The notes beneath the pieces are model-generated. The model saw nothing but the letters and a program-made list of their open reading frames with translations, did not search any database and was not told where the DNA came from. Below, piece by piece: positions 1-7,863 of a DNA stretch of 64,000 nucleotides (its first letter is position 1; the number at the start of each line of letters is the position of its first letter). Source of the stretch: Bacillus_I endophytica_A. GTDB lineage: Bacteria > Bacillota > Bacilli > Bacillales > Bacillaceae_H. Position numbers and translations under genes: made by a program. The stretch spans positions 372,001 to 436,000 of the forward strand of contig NZ_JALAMS010000001.1 of the NCBI RefSeq assembly GCF_026790145.1. The letters run 5' to 3'.

Positions 1-2
1 GT

Positions 3-935
3 AATTTGCGCGCTGGAAAGATCTTCGGCATCCCTGTTTCAGGTACTCATGCACATGCCCTTGTTCAAGTGTATCGTAATGAGTATGAAGCTTTCAAACA
101 TTATGCTGAAACGCATAAAGACTGTGTATTTTTAGTTGACACATATAATACGCTTCGCTCTGGCGTGCCAAACGCTATTCGCGTTGCAAAAGAAATGGGT
201 GACCGTATTAACTTTATTGGCATCCGACTTGATAGTGGAAAGCTTCAATATTTGTCGAAACAGGCTCGAGCAATGCTTGATGAAGCAGGGTTTCCAAATG
301 CGAAAATCTTCGCTTCAAACGATCTTGATGAATATTCCATCACAGATTTAAAAGCTCAAGGAGCTAAGATTGATGGCTGGGGGGTTGGAACAAAGCTGAT
401 TACCTCTTATCAACAGCCAGCATTAGGAGCTGTATATAAGCTTGTTTCAATTGAAGATGAAAACGGGAATATGGTAGATACAATTAAGCTGTCAGAAAAC
501 CCAGAGAAAATTTCAACTCCAGGTTTAAAAAGCGTATATCGTATTGCAAATACGATGAATGGAAAATGGGAAGGCGATTACATTGCAATGGAAAATGAAA
601 AGCCAAACGAAGAAGATCATTTAAAAATGTTCCATCCTGTACATACGCATGTAAGTAAATATGTTACAGACTTTAGAGCAACAAACATTCATCAAAACAT
701 CTTTGCTGGAGGCGAGCTTATTTATAAAGAGCCGTCCATTGAACAAATGAGAGCGTACTGTTTGCAGAATCTCCAATATTTGTGGGACGATTATAAAATT
801 ATCTCAAAATCAGATGAAGATGTATCAAGACCAACAGAATATCCAGTTGATTTAAGCACAGAATGTTGGCAGAACAAAATGCACAATATTGAGGAAACGC
901 GCAGAGAAGCGACAAGAGTCATGCAAACTCGTTAA
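3..935 (+). CDS. pncB: nicotinate phosphoribosyltransferase, 5' end cut by window
   Basis: Makes nicotinate mononucleotide from nicotinate and PRPP, the first step of NAD salvage in the cytosol. The reading frame is open to the left edge, so about 180 residues of the usual ~490 are missing and the true start is outside the window. Near the visible N-terminus is SGTHAHAL, the position of the histidine that is phosphorylated in this family; further on are DTYNTL and GVGTKLITS, typical of the phosphoribosyltransferase barrel. nadE follows 92 bases downstream on the same strand, which puts two steps of NAD synthesis side by side, as in B. subtilis relatives. Identification is firm. Confidence 0.93.
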   Translation, partial: NLRAGKIFGIPVSGTHAHALVQVYRNEYEAFKHYAETHKDCVFLVDTYNTLRSGVPNAIRVAKEMGDRINFIGIRLDSGKLQYLSKQARAMLDEAGFPNAKIFASNDLDEYSITDLKAQGAKIDGWGVGTKLITSYQQPALGAVYKLVSIEDENGNMVDTIKLSENPEKISTPGLKSVYRIANTMNGKWEGDYIAMENEKPNEEDHLKMFHPVHTHVSKYVTDFRATNIHQNIFAGGELIYKEPSIEQMRAYCLQNLQYLWDDYKIISKSDEDVSRPTEYPVDLSTECWQNKMHNIEETRREATRVMQTR

Positions 936-1027
936 TGAGTTTAAAAAACTTTCCAATGTGTTACAAAAGAAATAGGGAACATTAATAAGAACTATCGTGA
1001 AAAGCTGGAAGGGGAGTTAAGAAAACT

Positions 1028-1861
1028 ATGAGTGATTTACAAAAACGTATTATTGAAGAAATGGATACAAAACCATCTATCGATGTACAAGAAGAAATTC
1101 GTAAGAGTGTAGACTTTTTAAAAGACTATATGAAACAATATGACTTTTTAAAAACATTTGTCTTAGGAATCTCTGGTGGACAAGACTCTACATTAGCAGG
1201 AAAACTTGCTCAGATGGCAGTAGACGAGCTAAATGAAGAAGTTGGAGAAGGAAAGTATGAGTTTATCGCAGTTCGTCTTCCATATGGAACACAAATGGAT
1301 GAAGAAGATTGTCAAGATGCGCTTAAATTTATTCAACCTAGCCGTACAGTTACAGTGAATATTAAAGGCGCTGTTGATCAAATGCTTGTTGCTGTTGAAA
1401 CAGATACTGGTGATTCAGTTTCTGACTTTAACAAAGGGAATGTGAAGGCAAGGCAGCGTATGATTGCTCAATATACAATTGCGGGTATGTATAGCGGAGT
1501 TGTAATTGGAACAGATCATTCTGCTGAAGCTGTCACAGGTTTCTATACAAAATATGGTGACGGTGGCGCGGATCTTGTCCCTCTATTTCGTTTAAACAAA
1601 CGTCAAGGTAAGATGCTGTTAAAAGAGCTAGGCTGTCCAGAGCATCTTTATAATAAGAAGCCCACAGCAGATCTTGAAGAAGATCGCCCACAGCTTCCTG
1701 ATGAAGAAGCACTTGGTGTCACATACGATCAAATTGATGATTATCTAGAAGGAAAAGACGTAGGAAAAGAAGCAGCAGAGAAAATTCAAGCACATTTCCT
1801 TAAAACAGAGCATAAACGTCATCTACCAATTACTGTTTATGATGACTTCTGGAAGAAATAA
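1028..1861 (+). CDS. nadE: NH3-dependent NAD+ synthetase
   Basis: Amidates deamido-NAD to NAD using ATP and ammonia. At 277 residues it is the short, ammonia-only form without a glutaminase domain (B. subtilis NadE is 272). The PP-loop SGGQDST lies at residues 49-55, and GTDHSAEAVTGFYTKYGDGG and KKPTADLEED are further family blocks. The ATG follows GGGGAG with about nine bases of spacing. It probably shares a transcript with pncB, since no terminator is visible between them, and ends at a strong hairpin beginning at the stop codon. Confidence 0.96.
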   Translation: MSDLQKRIIEEMDTKPSIDVQEEIRKSVDFLKDYMKQYDFLKTFVLGISGGQDSTLAGKLAQMAVDELNEEVGEGKYEFIAVRLPYGTQMDEEDCQDALKFIQPSRTVTVNIKGAVDQMLVAVETDTGDSVSDFNKGNVKARQRMIAQYTIAGMYSGVVIGTDHSAEAVTGFYTKYGDGGADLVPLFRLNKRQGKMLLKELGCPEHLYNKKPTADLEEDRPQLPDEEALGVTYDQIDDYLEGKDVGKEAAEKIQAHFLKTEHKRHLPITVYDDFWKK

Positions 1862-1898
1862 AAAAACCAGCGGAGAAGTAACTCTTCGCTGGTTTTTT
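1861..1898. terminator. bidirectional terminator between nadE and the LOV-STAS gene
   Basis: The arms AAAAAACCAGCG and CGCTGGTTTTTT form a hairpin flanked by A and T runs on both sides, so it can end transcription of the convergent genes on both strands. It touches both stop codons. Confidence 0.9.
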
Positions 1899-2677
1899 CA
1901 ACTTTTAAGCTGTTTGATTGCATCCTTTACATTTAGGAACGTTTGAAGGGATGAAAAATCAAGATTGAGTTGTTCTGTTTTGATAGCAAGCTCCGGCTTT
2001 ATTCCAGTTAAAATGAGATCTGTTCCCATTAATTTGAGAAGTTCATGAAACTTAAAGATTTTATGGGCCGCATGTGTATCAATCCCAATAAGACCTGATA
2101 AATCCATCACAAGAACATCATCTTTAGCAGTCGTTAAGTAATGACTTACTTGGTTAATCATTTCTTCATAGCGTTCTTCTGTAAGTGTTCCGATAATAGG
2201 AAGAACAGAGATTTTCTCAGCAATTGGAACAATTGGGGTTGAGAGAATAGTTAGTTCTTTTAATGCTTTTTCTAGAAGCTGTTTATAGTTTTCTTGCACC
2301 GTAATATCTTTTTGTATTCCAACAAAATACCATTTTTGATTTTCCTCAGAATAAACAGGATCAATCGCAAGCTCATTCCAAAACCTACTTCCATCTTTTC
2401 GATAGTTTTGGATTTCAATAGATATTGGTTTTTTTTGTTGAATGGCTTTTCTAACTTCTTGAACTGTTTCTCTATTTGTAGCTTCTCCTTGTAGGAAACG
2501 ACAATTTCTTCCGATAACATCTTCTTCACCATAGCCTGTTAGATTCAAAAATGCCTGGTTTGTATAAACAATAGGATTATCAGGAAGTGAAGGATCTGTA
2601 ATAACGACACCCACACGTGTGTAATCAATTGCTTTTGAAATTAAGTTGTTCTTCAACTGGGGTTGATTGTTTTCCAT
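1898..2677 (-). CDS. ytvA: LOV-STAS blue-light photoreceptor (YtvA/PfyP-like)
   Basis: A flavin-binding light sensor that in B. subtilis feeds the stressosome and the SigB general stress response. It has 259 residues, against 261 in YtvA. The N-terminal LOV (PAS) domain carries GRNCRFLQG, whose Cys59 forms the light-driven flavin adduct; a linker helix follows and then a STAS domain (about residues 150-255, with DVLVMDLSGLIGIDTHAA). The start is preceded by AAGGAGGG at about 14 bases, rather far. It is convergent with nadE. The stressosome partners are not in the window. Confidence 0.93.
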   Translation of the reverse strand: MENNQPQLKNNLISKAIDYTRVGVVITDPSLPDNPIVYTNQAFLNLTGYGEEDVIGRNCRFLQGEATNRETVQEVRKAIQQKKPISIEIQNYRKDGSRFWNELAIDPVYSEENQKWYFVGIQKDITVQENYKQLLEKALKELTILSTPIVPIAEKISVLPIIGTLTEERYEEMINQVSHYLTTAKDDVLVMDLSGLIGIDTHAAHKIFKFHELLKLMGTDLILTGIKPELAIKTEQLNLDFSSLQTFLNVKDAIKQLKS

Positions 2678-2782
2678 AAATATACGAGAACCCTCCTTAA
2701 TAGCCTAGTTTTATTATAACGATTTTATATCATTCATAAAAGCTTAACGATGCTATAGCTAAAAAAAGAAAATAGGATAGAT

Positions 2783-2816
2783 AATGAGAAGAAAAGAACC
2801 TTCATTTCTTCTCATT
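2783..2816 (+). other. orphan hairpin upstream of lutP
   Basis: AATGAGAAGAAA and TTTCTTCTCATT form 12-bp perfect arms around a 10-base loop, followed by a weak ATTATTT tail. It lies between the start of the LOV gene and the lutP promoter, and no gene reads into it on the plus strand. It could be an insulating terminator or the end of a short RNA. Confidence 0.5.
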
Positions 2817-2867
2817 ATTTCCCATTCATATATTTTTAGAATAAAAAGGAAAAATCATTTTTAAGTA

Positions 2868-2897
2868 TTGTTTTTTGTAAGCGTTTTCTAATATAAT
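2868..2897 (+). promoter_or_regulatory. predicted SigA promoter of lutP
   Basis: TTGTTT at 2868-2873 and TATAAT at 2892-2897 are separated by 18 bases. The cre fills the spacer and the palindromic operator sits just downstream, where a bound repressor would block initiation. Confidence 0.7.
2875..2889 (+). promoter_or_regulatory. cre site (CcpA) in the lutP promoter
   Basis: TTGTAAGCGTTTTCT matches the Gram-positive catabolite responsive element WTGNAANCGNWNNCW at every fixed position. It lies between the -35 and -10 boxes, which predicts repression of lactate uptake when glucose is available. Confidence 0.8.
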
Positions 2898-2914
2898 TAT
2901 ATATGATTACGTTT

Positions 2915-2929
2915 GGTCATCTGATGACC
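2915..2929. promoter_or_regulatory. palindromic operator in front of lutP (LutR-type)
   Basis: GGTCATCTGATGACC is a perfect inverted repeat around one central base, about 18 bases after the -10 box. Its 13-base core recurs, changed only at the central base, in front of lutA. A GntR-family LutR is the expected ligand, by analogy with B. subtilis; no lutR gene is in the window. Confidence 0.75.
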
Positions 2930-2960
2930 GTATGTTATAAGGAGAGGGAGGAATTTAGCA

Positions 2961-4742
2961 ATGAGCATGGGGATGCTATCACTGCTAGCGGTTGTACCTA
3001 TTTTTTCAGTTTTCTTGTTTCTTGTTGTTTTGCGTTGGCCAGCAAATAAGGCAATGCCTTTATCCTTACTCATTACAGCAGTAATGAGCTATGGAGTATG
3101 GAAGGTGCCGCTGACAGATATTTTGGCTGCAAGTGTAAAGGGAGTTGTATCTGCTCTTGAAGTTGGTGTTATCGTTTTTGGAGCTATTCTTCTTTTAAAT
3201 ATGTTGAAGGAAAGTGGAGCAGTATATACGATTCGTCGAGGTTTTATGGGAATTACGCCTGATCGGCGTATTCAGGCAATCATTATCGCCTGGTTTTTTG
3301 GCTCATTTTTAGAAGGAGCAGCAGGGTGGGGATCACCAGCAACTGTTATTGCTCCACTTCTTGTAGCCGTTGGATTTCCTGCACTTGCAGCTGTAATGGT
3401 AGCCCTTATTATTCAATCAACACCTGTTTCTTTCGGAGCAGTTGGAACGCCAATTTTAACAGGAGTTGGAACAGGATTAAGCGGTTCAGAGCTTGTTGAT
3501 AAGCATATTGCAACTCTTGGTACAACATATGAGCGCTATCTTATTGATCTTGGAGGTCAAGTAGCAATCATCCATAGTATTGCAGGAATTTTTATCCCAC
3601 TTTTCTTAGCTGCTATGCTTACGAAATTTTTTGGTAAGAAAAAATCATTTAGAGAAGGTTTTGCAGTTTGGAAGTTTGCTCTTTTTGCAGGACTTTCATT
3701 TACGGTTCCATATATGCTTGTAGCGGTCTTTCTAGGTCCTGAGTTTCCTTCCCTTATTGGAGGACTTGTTGGACTAGCCATTGTAATTCCTGCAGTTAAA
3801 AAAGGTTTGTTTGTACCAAAAGAAGCTTGGGATTTTGAACATAAGGAAAAATGGAATAAAGAATGGAGCGGAACGCTACAAATAAAAAGTGAAAAGCCTG
3901 GTCGTTTTATTTCACCCCTTTTAGCGTGGGTTCCTTATATTATTGTAGCTGTGCTTTTAGTTATGACAAGAGTTAACTTTTTGCCATTCTCCTCTTGGTT
4001 GAAAAGTTGGGAAGTGGGAATAGACCATTTATTTGGAAGTGAAATTGGTTTTTCTACAGTTCCGCTTAATATTCCTGGAGTTGTGTTTTTACTTACAAGC
4101 ATTATCGTATTCTTTCTTCATAAGATGGAATGGAAACGTGCTAAAAAAGCAATAGGGGAATCAGGAAAGACAGTAAGTGCTGCTATGGTTACTTTAATCT
4201 TTTCCGTGCCAATGGTTCAAGTTTTTATTAATACAGGAGGAAGTTTAGAAGGATATATGAGTATGCCGCTAACAATAGCAGAGGGGATTTCAGGAGTTTT
4301 CAATGAGAACTGGCCTCTAATTTCACCAGCAATAGGGGCACTTGGAGCTTTTGTAGCTGGAAGTAATACAATCAGCAATATGATGTTTGCTCTTTTTCAA
4401 TTTGGAGTAGCAGACAATATTGGCGCAACTCCAAGCGTTGTTGTTGCTTTGCAGGCTGTAGGGGGAGCTGCTGGGAATATGATATGTGTGCATAATGTTG
4501 TAGCTGCATCAGCTGCGGCAGGTTTAGGTGGAAAAGAAGGTTCCCTGATTCGCATGCTTCTTTTACCGATGACTTTCTACGTCTTCATTACAGGAGCAGC
4601 AGGGTATATGATTCTATATGGAATTGGTTTTAATATTGGTACTCTATTATTTGGAGGAATAGTAGCAGGACTCATTATCACCATCATTTTACAAACAAGA
4701 AAAACAAGGGTATATGAAAAAGAAGAACGTAAAAGTATATAA
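2961..4742 (+). CDS. lutP: L-lactate permease, LctP family
   Basis: An integral membrane carrier that takes up L-lactate, probably with protons. The 593 residues form about a dozen hydrophobic segments with the family blocks FLEGAAGWGSPATVIAPLL and AVGTPI in the first half and AGSNTISNMMF with GGAAGNMICVHNVVA near the end. The ATG at 2961 has a GGGAGGAA ribosome binding site; a second ATG two codons later is possible. It is followed 123 bases later by lutABC, which oxidises the lactate, and both units carry the same palindrome. The cre and operator together predict induction by lactate and repression by glucose. lctP is an equally valid name. Confidence 0.93.
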   Translation: MSMGMLSLLAVVPIFSVFLFLVVLRWPANKAMPLSLLITAVMSYGVWKVPLTDILAASVKGVVSALEVGVIVFGAILLLNMLKESGAVYTIRRGFMGITPDRRIQAIIIAWFFGSFLEGAAGWGSPATVIAPLLVAVGFPALAAVMVALIIQSTPVSFGAVGTPILTGVGTGLSGSELVDKHIATLGTTYERYLIDLGGQVAIIHSIAGIFIPLFLAAMLTKFFGKKKSFREGFAVWKFALFAGLSFTVPYMLVAVFLGPEFPSLIGGLVGLAIVIPAVKKGLFVPKEAWDFEHKEKWNKEWSGTLQIKSEKPGRFISPLLAWVPYIIVAVLLVMTRVNFLPFSSWLKSWEVGIDHLFGSEIGFSTVPLNIPGVVFLLTSIIVFFLHKMEWKRAKKAIGESGKTVSAAMVTLIFSVPMVQVFINTGGSLEGYMSMPLTIAEGISGVFNENWPLISPAIGALGAFVAGSNTISNMMFALFQFGVADNIGATPSVVVALQAVGGAAGNMICVHNVVAASAAAGLGGKEGSLIRMLLLPMTFYVFITGAAGYMILYGIGFNIGTLLFGGIVAGLIITIILQTRKTRVYEKEERKSI

Positions 4743-4828
4743 AAAGTAGCTTAATTCATAAATTAGCAGTACGATTATGGTAAAATATAGATTGTGAATA
4801 TTCTTATATTTAAATAAGTTAAACATAA

Positions 4829-4841
4829 GTCATCAGATGAC
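4829..4841. promoter_or_regulatory. palindromic operator in front of lutA (LutR-type)
   Basis: GTCATCAGATGAC is a perfect palindrome and repeats the lutP operator core with only the centre base changed. It lies 24 bases upstream of the lutA start. I could not place a convincing -35/-10 pair here. Confidence 0.75.
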
Positions 4842-4865
4842 CTGTTTAATACGGAGGGGTAAAAA

Positions 4866-5582
4866 ATGAAAGTATCCATATTTGCAACGTGCCTTGTCGA
4901 CATGTTTCAAACAGAAGTAGGAAAAGCAACAGTGGAGCTTTTAGAAAGATTAGGATGTGAACTTGATTTCCCGACTACGCAAGTGTGTTGTGGACAGCCT
5001 GCTTATAATAGCGGATACGTCAAGGAAGCGCGAGAAGCAATGAAAAATATGATTCGGACATTTGAGCATGCCCAGTATGTTGTTACACCATCAGGATCTT
5101 GTGCAACGATGTTTCGCGACTATCCTTATGTTTTTAAAAATGACAGCGAGTGGCGTGAAAAAGCTGAGAGCTTAGCAGCTAAAACGTATGAGCTTACTCA
5201 GTTTATTGTTGAAGTATTAGGAGTCGAGGATGTAGGAGCAAGGCTACAAGGAAAAGCGACTTACCATACCTCTTGTCACATGACTCGGCTTTTAAAAGTT
5301 GGAGATGCCCCGTTTAAACTTTTACAGCATGTAGAAGGTCTAGAAGTTGAACCGCTCGTTAATGCACACAACTGCTGTGGTTTCGGTGGAACATTTGCGG
5401 TGAAAATGGGAGATATCTCTGAAAGAATGGTAGATGAAAAAGTCAACCATATTGACGAGTCAGAAGTAGACTATTTAATTGGTGGAGACTGTGGCTGTTT
5501 GATGAACATTGGCGGAAGGATAGAACGGAGAGGAAAGGAAATTAAAGTGCTTCACATCGCAGAAGTGTTGAATAGCCATTAG
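4866..5582 (+). CDS. lutA: L-lactate oxidation subunit LutA
   Basis: Part of the LutABC iron-sulfur lactate dehydrogenase, which converts L-lactate to pyruvate without a flavin LldD enzyme. The 238 residues contain two CCG-type cysteine-rich motifs, VCCGQPAYNSG near residue 41 and HNCCGFGGTF near 170, as in heterodisulfide reductase subunit B, which bind an unusual Fe-S cluster. The ATG has a GGAGGGG site. lutB follows after 15 bases in the same operon. Confidence 0.94.
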   Translation: MKVSIFATCLVDMFQTEVGKATVELLERLGCELDFPTTQVCCGQPAYNSGYVKEAREAMKNMIRTFEHAQYVVTPSGSCATMFRDYPYVFKNDSEWREKAESLAAKTYELTQFIVEVLGVEDVGARLQGKATYHTSCHMTRLLKVGDAPFKLLQHVEGLEVEPLVNAHNCCGFGGTFAVKMGDISERMVDEKVNHIDESEVDYLIGGDCGCLMNIGGRIERRGKEIKVLHIAEVLNSH

Positions 5583-5597
5583 AAGGAGGCAGAACAT

Positions 5598-7022
5598 ATG
5601 GGGATGAAAATTGGAGAAAAGCAGTTTAAAGAACGTGTTGGTGATGGCCTTCAAGATGATTTTATGCGTTCCGCTGTGTCAAGTGCTCAGGAACGTTTAA
5701 GAGCTAGACGCTTACACGCAGCCCAAGAGCTTGGACATTGGGAAGAATGGCGTTCACTAGGGGAAGAAATCCGGAAACATACGCTTGATCACCTTGATTA
5801 TTATTTAGAAATGCTAAGTGATAATGTTGCTAAAAGAGGCGGAAATGTCTTTTTTGCTAAAACAAGTGAAGAAGCAAATAAGTATATCCAAAATATTGTA
5901 AAGCGTAAAGAAGCTAAGAAGATTGTGAAATCAAAGTCAATGGTAACAGAAGAAATTAGTATGAATGAAGGATTAGAGAGTATAGGATGCGAAGTGATTG
6001 AAACAGATTTAGGAGAATACATTCTTCAGCTAGATGAACACGATCCGCCCTCACATATTGTGGCACCTGCTCTTCATAAAAATAAAGAACAAATTCGCGA
6101 AGTGTTTAAGGAAAAGTTGTCTTACTTGAAAAGTGAGAAGCCAGAAGAACTTGCACTTCATGCGCGTGAAATGTTACGCAAAGAATTTTTAAAAGCTGAT
6201 ATTGGAATTACAGGATGTAATTTTGCTATAGCAGAATCAGGCTCTATTGGTCTTGTTACAAATGAAGGGAACGCTCGGCTTGTTTCGAGTATTCCTAAAA
6301 CTCAGATCACAGTAATGGGAATGGAAAGGATTGTGCCAACATTTGAAGAATTTGAGGTTCTTGTTAGTTTATTAACAAGAAGTGCTGTTGGACAACGCTT
6401 AACAAGCTATGTTACAGCTTTAACAGGTGCAAGAAGTGAAGGAGATGTAGACGGTCCGGAAGAATTTCATCTCGTAATTGTTGACAACGGAAGGTCTAAC
6501 ATTCTCGGAACTGAATTTCAATCTGTTTTACAGTGCATTCGCTGTGCAGCTTGTATAAATGTTTGTCCTGTTTATCGACATGTTGGTGGCCATTCCTATG
6601 GATCTATTTATCCAGGGCCAATAGGAGCTGTTTTGTCTCCACTTTTAGGTGGCTATGATGATTATAAAGAACTTCCATATGCTTCTACCCTTTGTGCAGC
6701 ATGTACAGAAGCATGTCCTGTTAAGATTCCGCTTCATGAACTTTTGCATAAGCATAGAGAAGTTATTGTAGAAAGAGAGGGACGTGCTCCTATTTCAGAG
6801 AAGATGGCTATGAAAGTCTTTGGGTTAGGGGCATCAATTCCTAAACTATATAATTTGGGTGGTAAGGTGGCCAAGTCTGCACTAAGCCCTTTTAAAACAG
6901 ATGAAAAAATATCAAAAGGGCCTGGACCGCTTAAAGCCTGGACTAATATTCGAGAATTTCCAGCTCCAAACAAAGAGCGATTCAGAGATTGGTTTCAGGA
7001 AAGAAAGGGGGAAAACAAATGA
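5598..7022 (+). CDS. lutB: L-lactate oxidation iron-sulfur subunit LutB
   Basis: The 474-residue electron-transfer subunit of LutABC. An N-terminal LUD domain (with GITGCNFAIAESGSIGLVTN) is followed by two 4Fe-4S motifs, CIRCAACINVCP near residues 312-323 and CAACTEACP near 364-372. The ATG at 5598 follows AAGGAGG. The stop overlaps the lutC start in ATGA, so translation of the two is coupled. Length matches B. subtilis LutB (479). Confidence 0.95.
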   Translation: MGMKIGEKQFKERVGDGLQDDFMRSAVSSAQERLRARRLHAAQELGHWEEWRSLGEEIRKHTLDHLDYYLEMLSDNVAKRGGNVFFAKTSEEANKYIQNIVKRKEAKKIVKSKSMVTEEISMNEGLESIGCEVIETDLGEYILQLDEHDPPSHIVAPALHKNKEQIREVFKEKLSYLKSEKPEELALHAREMLRKEFLKADIGITGCNFAIAESGSIGLVTNEGNARLVSSIPKTQITVMGMERIVPTFEEFEVLVSLLTRSAVGQRLTSYVTALTGARSEGDVDGPEEFHLVIVDNGRSNILGTEFQSVLQCIRCAACINVCPVYRHVGGHSYGSIYPGPIGAVLSPLLGGYDDYKELPYASTLCAACTEACPVKIPLHELLHKHREVIVEREGRAPISEKMAMKVFGLGASIPKLYNLGGKVAKSALSPFKTDEKISKGPGPLKAWTNIREFPAPNKERFRDWFQERKGENK

Positions 7023-7720
7023 GCTATGGAACAATTCAAAATAGAGATTCTTTCCTGAATGATATTGCTAAGCAGCTTGGAAGAAAAAGAAGTAAACAGA
7101 TAGAACGTCCAACATGGACGCACTCTCCCCAACAATATGTTTTTCAAGATGCTTCAAATGATGAACTAGCAGATCATCTTGAAGAATACTGTGAACAGAT
7201 TCATACAGAATGTATTCGGACCTTATCCATAAGTTTGCAAGAAGTAGTGGAAAAAGTAGTTGAAACAAACGGAGGAGGAGAGGTTATTGTATGGGATGAC
7301 CCTCGTTTTTCTCAATATGGCCTATCTTCCCTTCTAGATAGACAAAATGTTCATATATGGGACAAGGATAAACGAGAAGAGAATATCCAAAAAGCAGCAC
7401 AAGCTAATGTTGGGATTACGTTTAGCGATATAACTTTATCAGAATCAGGAACGGTTGTTTTATTTAACGGAGGAGGAAAGGGACGTTCAGTTAGCCTTCT
7501 TCCTACAACATATATTGCTATTATTCCTAAGAGTACAATTGTGCCGAGAATGACGCAAGCTGCGCAGTATATTCATCAAAAAGTTGAAGGAGGAGAAGAT
7601 ATTTCTTCTTGCATTAATTTTATTACAGGACCGAGTAACTCAGCCGATATTGAAATGAACCTTGTCGTTGGTGTTCATGGTCCTGTCAAAGCAACCTATA
7701 TTATTGTTGAAGACTGTTAA
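7019..7720 (+). CDS. lutC: L-lactate oxidation subunit LutC
   Basis: Third LutABC subunit, a LUD-domain protein of 233 residues. I start it at the ATG overlapping the lutB stop (ATGA), which has AAAGGGGG upstream and gives MSYGTIQNRDSF, in line with homologues; an upstream start 30 bases earlier lacks a good site. The blocks VGITFSDITLSESGTVVL and GPSNSADIEMNLVVGVHGP are characteristic. A hairpin just after the stop ends the operon. Confidence 0.94.
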   Translation: MSYGTIQNRDSFLNDIAKQLGRKRSKQIERPTWTHSPQQYVFQDASNDELADHLEEYCEQIHTECIRTLSISLQEVVEKVVETNGGGEVIVWDDPRFSQYGLSSLLDRQNVHIWDKDKREENIQKAAQANVGITFSDITLSESGTVVLFNGGGKGRSVSLLPTTYIAIIPKSTIVPRMTQAAQYIHQKVEGGEDISSCINFITGPSNSADIEMNLVVGVHGPVKATYIIVEDC

Positions 7721-7722
7721 AG

Positions 7723-7759
7723 AGATGCTTGGCTAGAGAAATCTAGTCAAGCATCTTTT
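7723..7759 (+). terminator. lutABC terminator
   Basis: GATGCTTGGCTAGA and TCTAGTCAAGCATC pair around a short GAAA loop (one G-T wobble) and are followed by TTTT. Confidence 0.85.
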
Positions 7760-7863
7760 CCTGTCTATTCAAAAATAGATAGGAGGAATTTGGAGTAATA
7801 TGTAGAATAACCATAAGATAATAAGAAAGCTGTCACTATATATGTGTGAAAGGAGCAACGTTT

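Noticed and set aside
4741..4828. Possible -35/-10 boxes before lutA (TTGTGA, TAAAAT).
   Set aside because: No pair with 16-18 base spacing and a fair -10 could be found; only the operator is called.
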